Source: Christensenella sp. UBA5394
GTDB taxonomy: Bacteria; Bacillota; Clostridia; Christensenellales; CAG-138
Reading direction: 5' to 3'
DNA: 8,910 nucleotides
NCBI GenBank assembly: GCA_002409725.1
Contig: DHOI01000057.1
Coordinates: 6,949-15,858 of the forward strand
A program made the translations under genes and the position numbers. The notes beneath the pieces were generated by a model, which made no database searches, was not told the origin of the DNA, and worked only from the letters and a program-made list of their open reading frames with translations. Position 1 is the stretch's first letter. Each line of letters opens with the position of its first letter. This document shows positions 5,518 through 8,910 of the stretch, piece by piece.

Positions 5518-6477
5518 ATGATTTGGAATACGAGCCGGATGGATTACTTCGCCGCGGATTTCTTCCAGGGCATGGGCTTGGCCATGCCGGAGCGTTACCG
5601 GCCCATTGTCGCCACGAAAAACGCGGGCGCGATCATGCGCAGCGATTTTGAGGCGGAGCGCTTCGCCATCATCATCAGCGGCGGCGGCGGCAACGGGCCG
5701 CTTTTCCCGGGGTATGTGAGCCGGGGGCTGGCGGACGCGGCCGTGATCGGCGCGCCATTTGCCGCGCCCAACGCCTACACGCTCTACGAAACGGGCAAGC
5801 AGGTAGGACTGGAAAAGGGCGTCCTCTTCCTTTACAATAACTTTGCGGGCGATTATCTCAACAACGATATGGCGGCGGAGTTTTTGCAGATGGACGGCAT
5901 CCCGGTGGAAAGCGTTCTGGTAACGGATGATATCGCTTCCGCCGTGGGGGAAGAGCGCAGCGCACGCTGTGGCCGCTGCGGCATCGCCTATCTTATTAAA
6001 ATGGCCGCCAATTGCGCCGAGGCCGGTATGTCGCTTTCGGAAACGGCGCAGGCCCTGCGCTGGGCCAACCTGCGCTTGGGCACGCTGAGCGTATATGTGG
6101 ATTTCCAGCGGAACTGTATATCCTATGGCGCGGGCTTTTCCGGGGAGGGTGCGGTTTGCTCCGCCTCGCACATGGATATGCCGATGTGCGCCAAGGAGAC
6201 CTGCCGCATGCTCCTAAGCGACCTGGAGCCCCGGCGGGGGGAGAGGCTCTATGTGCTGGTAAACCGCCTGCGCAATACCAGCTATGCAGATGGTTATATC
6301 TTTGCTAACCTCCTGCATGGCGAGCTTACGCAAACGCATTCCGTGGCGCAGATACGGGTGGGGAACTTTTCCAATATCGAGGATGTGTACGGCTTCAGCG
6401 TGACCATCCTTTGCGCGGATGCGGAGCAGGAGCGGCTGCTGGCCGGCACCTGCTATACGGACGGGTTTATCCTTTAA
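5518..6477 (+). CDS. dhaK: Divergent DhaK-like (DAK1 domain) kinase subunit lacking both active-site histidines
   Basis: A 319-residue homologue of the substrate-binding subunit of dihydroxyacetone kinases, somewhat shorter than the usual 330-356. The first domain is clear: IISGGGGNGPLFPGYVSRG (52-70), FLYNNFAGDYLN (104-115) and VLVTDDIAS (133-141). Asp112 corresponds to the catalytic Asp109 of E. coli DhaK. The conserved GGGSGH, which carries His56, is GGGGNG here. The block GIHGEPG, whose His218 binds the substrate carbonyl covalently, is GFSGEGA (206-212), and about ten residues before it are missing. The second domain continues through YVLVNRL (245-251) and GFSVTIL (292-298). No frameshift is visible. 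The ATG at 5518 is chosen for GGGAGG eight bases upstream; the longer frame back to 5398 overlaps the permease. Partner DhaL lies beyond the regulator gene. It may phosphorylate a different ketose or act without catalysis. Confidence 0.85.
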   Translation: MIWNTSRMDYFAADFFQGMGLAMPERYRPIVATKNAGAIMRSDFEAERFAIIISGGGGNGPLFPGYVSRGLADAAVIGAPFAAPNAYTLYETGKQVGLEKGVLFLYNNFAGDYLNNDMAAEFLQMDGIPVESVLVTDDIASAVGEERSARCGRCGIAYLIKMAANCAEAGMSLSETAQALRWANLRLGTLSVYVDFQRNCISYGAGFSGEGAVCSASHMDMPMCAKETCRMLLSDLEPRRGERLYVLVNRLRNTSYADGYIFANLLHGELTQTHSVAQIRVGNFSNIEDVYGFSVTILCADAEQERLLAGTCYTDGFIL

Positions 6478-6500
6478 ACGAGAGAATGGGGGGGCAAAAC

Positions 6501-7295
6501 ATGTTTGCGGAGGAACGGCAGCAAAAGATATACGATATCATCTGCAAGGAAAAATCCATGCGCGTTCAACAGTTGAGCAAACTCCTTAATATTTCCGAGG
6601 TAACGGTCCGGCGGGACCTGGAGGAGTTGCATAAGCAGCGCAAAATCGTGCGCACGCACGGCGGCGCCATGGCCTATTACCCGGTGGGGAAAAGCATCAA
6701 GGTGCCGGAATTGATGGCGGAGGAACGCATGCTGCCCGCCAAAAAGGCCATCGCAGCCGCCGCCTATAGCTACATCAACGATTATGATACCATCCTGCTA
6801 GATGGCTCCAGCACCGTTTATGAGCTGACCAAGCTCCTGGCAGCCGGCGAAAAGGAGAACCTCATCGTTATCGCCACCTCGCCCCTGGCGATCGTGGCCC
6901 TTTCCGGCCTGAAGAATTGCCGGGTCATCATGCCGGGCGGCGTGGTGAATTTTTCCCACAATACGGTGGAGGGGCATATCACCAGCCGCTTTATCAAGGA
7001 AGTACGGGTGGATAAGTGCTTTGTCGGCATCAACGGCATCGACGAGGACTTCGGTTACTCCACACCCCGCTTTGAAGATGCGGAGACCAAGGTCTTAGCT
7101 ATGGCCGCCTCCAACCAATCCTTCATCCTGGCGGATAACACCAAGTTTGGCCGGGTATACCTGGCACGGGTGGATGCCGCATGCGATTACCTCATTACGG
7201 ATAGCGCAGCGCGCGAGAGCGATTTCGCCTTCGACTCGCTGGATCCGAAAACCACCGTGGTCTTTGCGGGCGACGAGGAAGGGAAGGGGGCCTGA
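6501..7295 (+). CDS. DeoR/GlpR-family transcriptional regulator
   Basis: A 264-residue sugar-responsive DNA-binding protein, usually a repressor released by a phosphorylated sugar. The N-terminus MFAEERQQKIYDII and a helix-turn-helix near residues 20-42 ending in the family signature SEVTVRRDLEEL (32-43), then RTHGGA (51-56), are diagnostic. The C-terminal DeoR sensor domain (phosphosugar isomerase-like fold) shows LLDGSSTVYEL (99-109), MPGG (144-147), VEGHI (156-160), GINGID (176-181) and ADNTKFGR (211-218). The ATG at 6501 fits the family start; seven G (6488-6494) six bases upstream form an unusual, slippage-prone ribosome binding site. Another in-frame ATG at 6486 would add five residues but has no suitable site. 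The gene lies inside the operon between the dhaK-like and dhaL genes, four bp from dhaL, so it probably controls its own operon through 1504-1808. Confidence 0.93.
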   Translation: MFAEERQQKIYDIICKEKSMRVQQLSKLLNISEVTVRRDLEELHKQRKIVRTHGGAMAYYPVGKSIKVPELMAEERMLPAKKAIAAAAYSYINDYDTILLDGSSTVYELTKLLAAGEKENLIVIATSPLAIVALSGLKNCRVIMPGGVVNFSHNTVEGHITSRFIKEVRVDKCFVGINGIDEDFGYSTPRFEDAETKVLAMAASNQSFILADNTKFGRVYLARVDAACDYLITDSAARESDFAFDSLDPKTTVVFAGDEEGKGA

Positions 7296-7299
7296 CGAA

Positions 7300-7938
7300 A
7301 TGCGCACCCTCCAGGTGGCACAATTGCAGGCCGCCCTGATCGCGGCCGGCGGCCTTATCATCGAGAGCGAGCCGCTGCTTACGGAGTTGGATACGGCCAT
7401 TGGCGACGGCGACCATGGCATTAGCATGCGCGCGGGTTTTTCCGCCCTGCGCGAGGCCCTGGGTAATAACCAATATGAGGATATTTATGCCCTCATGCGG
7501 GATGCAGGGCTTACCCTGGTCAAGACCATGGGCGGCGCTTCAGGGGTTATCTTCGGCACGCTGTTTATCGCCGGTTATGAGGGTGTGCGGGGCAGGCGGG
7601 ATATGGACGCGGATGCGCTGATCGCTTTTTTTGAAGCCGGCGCCGCTTCCATTGCTAAGCGCGGGCGCACCGAGCCCGGCGATAAGACCATGCTGGACGC
7701 CCTGCTTCCCGCCGTGGAAGCCATGCGGCAGCAGCGGCTGGAAACGGACGACGCGGGCCTGGTGCTTCAGGCGGCTTACGCGGGGGCGCTCCAAGGCGTG
7801 GAAAACACCAAGGCTATGATCTCCCGCAAGGGCCGCTCCAAAAACTTCCGCGAAAAGACCCTGGGTCTGCCCGATCCGGGCGCGATATCCCTTTCCCTCA
7901 TTTTCAAAGGCATGAGCGATTCCGTGAACGGCCTGTAG
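7300..7938 (+). CDS. dhaL: Dihydroxyacetone kinase-type subunit DhaL (nucleotide-binding DAK2 domain)
   Basis: A 212-residue protein of normal DhaL length that holds the nucleotide with two Mg ions and passes phosphate to the substrate held by DhaK. The three metal-binding aspartates are present in ELDTAIGDGDHG (29-40: Asp31, Asp36, Asp38). GGASGVIFGT (78-87), RGRTEPGDKTMLD (121-133) and RKGRS with DPGA (176-180, 192-195) complete the DAK2 pattern, so it looks catalytically intact, unlike its DhaK partner. In PTS-dependent systems DhaL is recharged by DhaM; no dhaM is in the window, so the phosphate donor could be ATP or a DhaM encoded elsewhere. The ATG at 7300 has AAGGGGG (7284-7290) nine bases upstream, inside the end of the regulator gene. 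That implies tight translational linkage. Confidence 0.92.
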   Translation: MRTLQVAQLQAALIAAGGLIIESEPLLTELDTAIGDGDHGISMRAGFSALREALGNNQYEDIYALMRDAGLTLVKTMGGASGVIFGTLFIAGYEGVRGRRDMDADALIAFFEAGAASIAKRGRTEPGDKTMLDALLPAVEAMRQQRLETDDAGLVLQAAYAGALQGVENTKAMISRKGRSKNFREKTLGLPDPGAISLSLIFKGMSDSVNGL

Positions 7939-7942
7939 GCCG
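7929..7942 (+). other. Small GC hairpin across the dhaL stop codon
   Basis: CGGCC (7929-7933) and GGCCG (7938-7942) pair perfectly around TGTA, with the TAG stop inside. No T-run follows. It could be a minor processing or stability element, or chance in GC-rich sequence. Confidence 0.35.
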
Positions 7943-7986
7943 AGCGGCGCAAAATATTTCAAACAAACATAAAGGAGAAAAAAACA

Positions 7987-8835
7987 ATGAGCCTCGAAAA
8001 AGTCAGTGACATCCTGAAAATGGCGGATAGGGCAAAGACGTCAGCCATTGCCTTCAATTGCTCTGACTATAACAACATATACGCTGCCATCACGGTGGCG
8101 GAAGAGCTCCGCAAGCCCGTGATCATCATGCTCTATCCCGAGCATGCGCAAAAGAACAATTGGTGCAACCCCAAAAGCTTTGCGGAAACGGTTAAATCCA
8201 TCGCGCGTAATGTTAAGGTTCCCGTGGGCCTGCATTTGGATCATTGCACGGACCCGGCGTATATCCTTGAGGCCATACGCGACGGCTTCTCTTCCGTGAT
8301 GTATGACGGCTCCATGCTCCCCGTAGAAGAAAACATCGTGCGCACCCGCGCCATGGCCGACCAGGCCCACCAGATGGGGGCCGAGGTCGAGGCGGAGCTG
8401 GGCCGCGTAGGCTTTGCCGCTACCGTTACGGATCAGAGCGACGCGGATATGTATACCAAGCCGGAGGTGGCAGCCGCCTTCTGCGAGCAATCCCATTGTG
8501 ACAGTGTGGCCGTGGCGATCGGCAGCGCCCACGGCTTCTATAAAGAAACGCCCAAGCTGGATCTCCAGCGCCTGCGCGAGATCAACGCGGCCACCGATGT
8601 GCCCCTGGTGCTCCATGGCGGCAGCGGCATCCCGGATGACCAGCTGGCCATCGCCTTCCGCGAGGGCATCAACAAGTTCAACGTGGGCACGGAGTATTTC
8701 TGGCTCTACGGCCAGACCCTGAAAAAATACTATGCCGATCCGGAGCCGGATTTCTTCCGCACCCCCGAGGCTGTACAGGCGGCCCTGATCGATTATCTCC
8801 GTCGGAAGATGACGCTTTGCACCATGACGGTGTAA
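7987..8835 (+). CDS. Class II ketose-(bis)phosphate aldolase (GatY/KbaY/FbaA family)
   Basis: A 282-residue zinc-dependent aldolase expected to cleave a ketose phosphate to dihydroxyacetone phosphate and an aldehyde. Catalytic Asp85 and zinc ligand His86 lie in GLHLDHCTD (81-89). The other zinc ligands are His182 in GSAHGFY (179-185) and His210 in VLHGGSGIPD (208-217). SVMYDGSMLP (103-112) and VEAELGR (134-140) are family blocks. Overall it most resembles tagatose-bisphosphate aldolases such as GatY in length and in VEAELG and VAVAIG. Two departures stand out: GRVGF (139-143) where the family has G-x-[LV]-GG, and NVGTE (232-236) where it has NVATE. They could alter specificity. AGGAG (7973-7977) lies nine bases before the ATG. 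It is the last gene of the operon, 48 bp after dhaL, and gives a route from the imported sugar into glycolysis. Confidence 0.93.
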   Translation: MSLEKVSDILKMADRAKTSAIAFNCSDYNNIYAAITVAEELRKPVIIMLYPEHAQKNNWCNPKSFAETVKSIARNVKVPVGLHLDHCTDPAYILEAIRDGFSSVMYDGSMLPVEENIVRTRAMADQAHQMGAEVEAELGRVGFAATVTDQSDADMYTKPEVAAAFCEQSHCDSVAVAIGSAHGFYKETPKLDLQRLREINAATDVPLVLHGGSGIPDDQLAIAFREGINKFNVGTEYFWLYGQTLKKYYADPEPDFFRTPEAVQAALIDYLRRKMTLCTMTV

Positions 8836-8841
8836 GCGCAC

Positions 8842-8886
8842 TGCAAAGCGGACGTTGCCCCGCTTCCCCTTGCGGGGCCGTTTGCA
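8842..8886 (+). other. GC-rich interrupted hairpin after the aldolase gene
   Basis: TGCAAA (8842-8847) pairs with TTTGCA (8881-8886), CGG (8849-8851) with CCG (8878-8880), and CCCCGC (8858-8863) with GCGGGG (8872-8877); one bulged base and a six-base bulge interrupt the stem. No T-run follows, so it is better seen as a 3'-end stabilising structure than as a terminator by itself. Confidence 0.5.
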
Positions 8887-8890
8887 TGTC

Positions 8891-8910
8891 AAAAAAGTGG
8901 CTATAGCCAC
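8891..8910. terminator. Probable bidirectional intrinsic terminator at the right edge
   Basis: Six A (8891-8896) are followed by the perfect palindrome GTGGC-TATA-GCCAC (8897-8910). Read on the minus strand this is a hairpin followed by six T, an intrinsic terminator for a leftward gene beyond the window. Whether it also ends the rightward operon depends on a T-run just past 8910, which cannot be seen. The stem is short, only five pairs plus a possible AT extension. Confidence 0.55.

Noticed and set aside
5668..5740. Frameshift or sequencing error as the cause of the missing DhaK His56 motif
   Set aside because: The frame stays open and family-like on both sides (RFAIIISGGG then PLFPGYVSRGLAD), and the second His site is altered independently.
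7147..7299. N-terminal extension of DhaL into the regulator gene
   Set aside because: The extra 51 residues are a shadow of the regulator frame. DhaL proteins are about 210 residues, and the ATG at 7300 has a good ribosome binding site.
8041..8910. Long minus-strand open frame opposite the aldolase gene
   Set aside because: Same shadow composition and no recognisable domain. The plus-strand aldolase carries all its metal and catalytic residues, and the A6/palindrome terminator in this frame would stop leftward transcription at its start.

Overview
The window looks like a carbohydrate-utilisation locus from a fairly GC-rich anaerobic Gram-positive bacterium, most likely a clostridial Bacillota. 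The grounds are strong Shine-Dalgarno sequences (AGGAGG, GGAGGT), near-consensus SigA-type promoters in AT-rich gaps, a substrate-binding lipoprotein with an Ala/Pro/Glu linker, and a DeoR-family regulator. The taxon is an inference from style; there is no rRNA or other marker gene here.

Layout. Two genes read leftward: a DUF4432 (mutarotase-like) gene cut by the left edge (1-479) and a PfkB-family sugar kinase resembling tagatose kinases (529-1503). A 305-bp gap (1504-1808) holds two divergent promoters whose extended -10 elements overlap in one 13-bp palindrome. Seven genes then read rightward: sugar-binding lipoprotein (1809-2834), a 129-bp gap with a strong hairpin and a possible internal promoter, tandem-ABC ATPase (2964-4466), permease (4496-5476), a divergent DhaK-like protein (5518-6477), a DeoR-family regulator (6501-7295), DhaL (7300-7938) and a class II ketose-bisphosphate aldolase (7987-8835). 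The right edge carries a GC-rich hairpin and a probable bidirectional terminator.

How the parts fit. The ABC transporter (RbsB/RbsA/RbsC type) would import a monosaccharide or polyol. The DUF4432 protein may act on the free sugar. The PfkB kinase would make a sugar phosphate, and the aldolase would split a ketose phosphate or bisphosphate to dihydroxyacetone phosphate plus an aldehyde. The DeoR protein probably senses a phosphorylated intermediate and controls the divergent promoter region.

The striking part is the DhaK/DhaL pair. DhaL keeps all its nucleotide-site motifs. DhaK keeps the catalytic Asp but lacks both histidines used by classical DhaK (E. coli His56 and His218), and about ten residues are missing before the second site. 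No DhaM is present, and the regulator gene sits between the two kinase genes. This suggests a kinase for something other than dihydroxyacetone, perhaps the C1 hydroxyl of a ketose phosphate feeding the aldolase, or a non-catalytic sensor. The substrate cannot be fixed from sequence alone.
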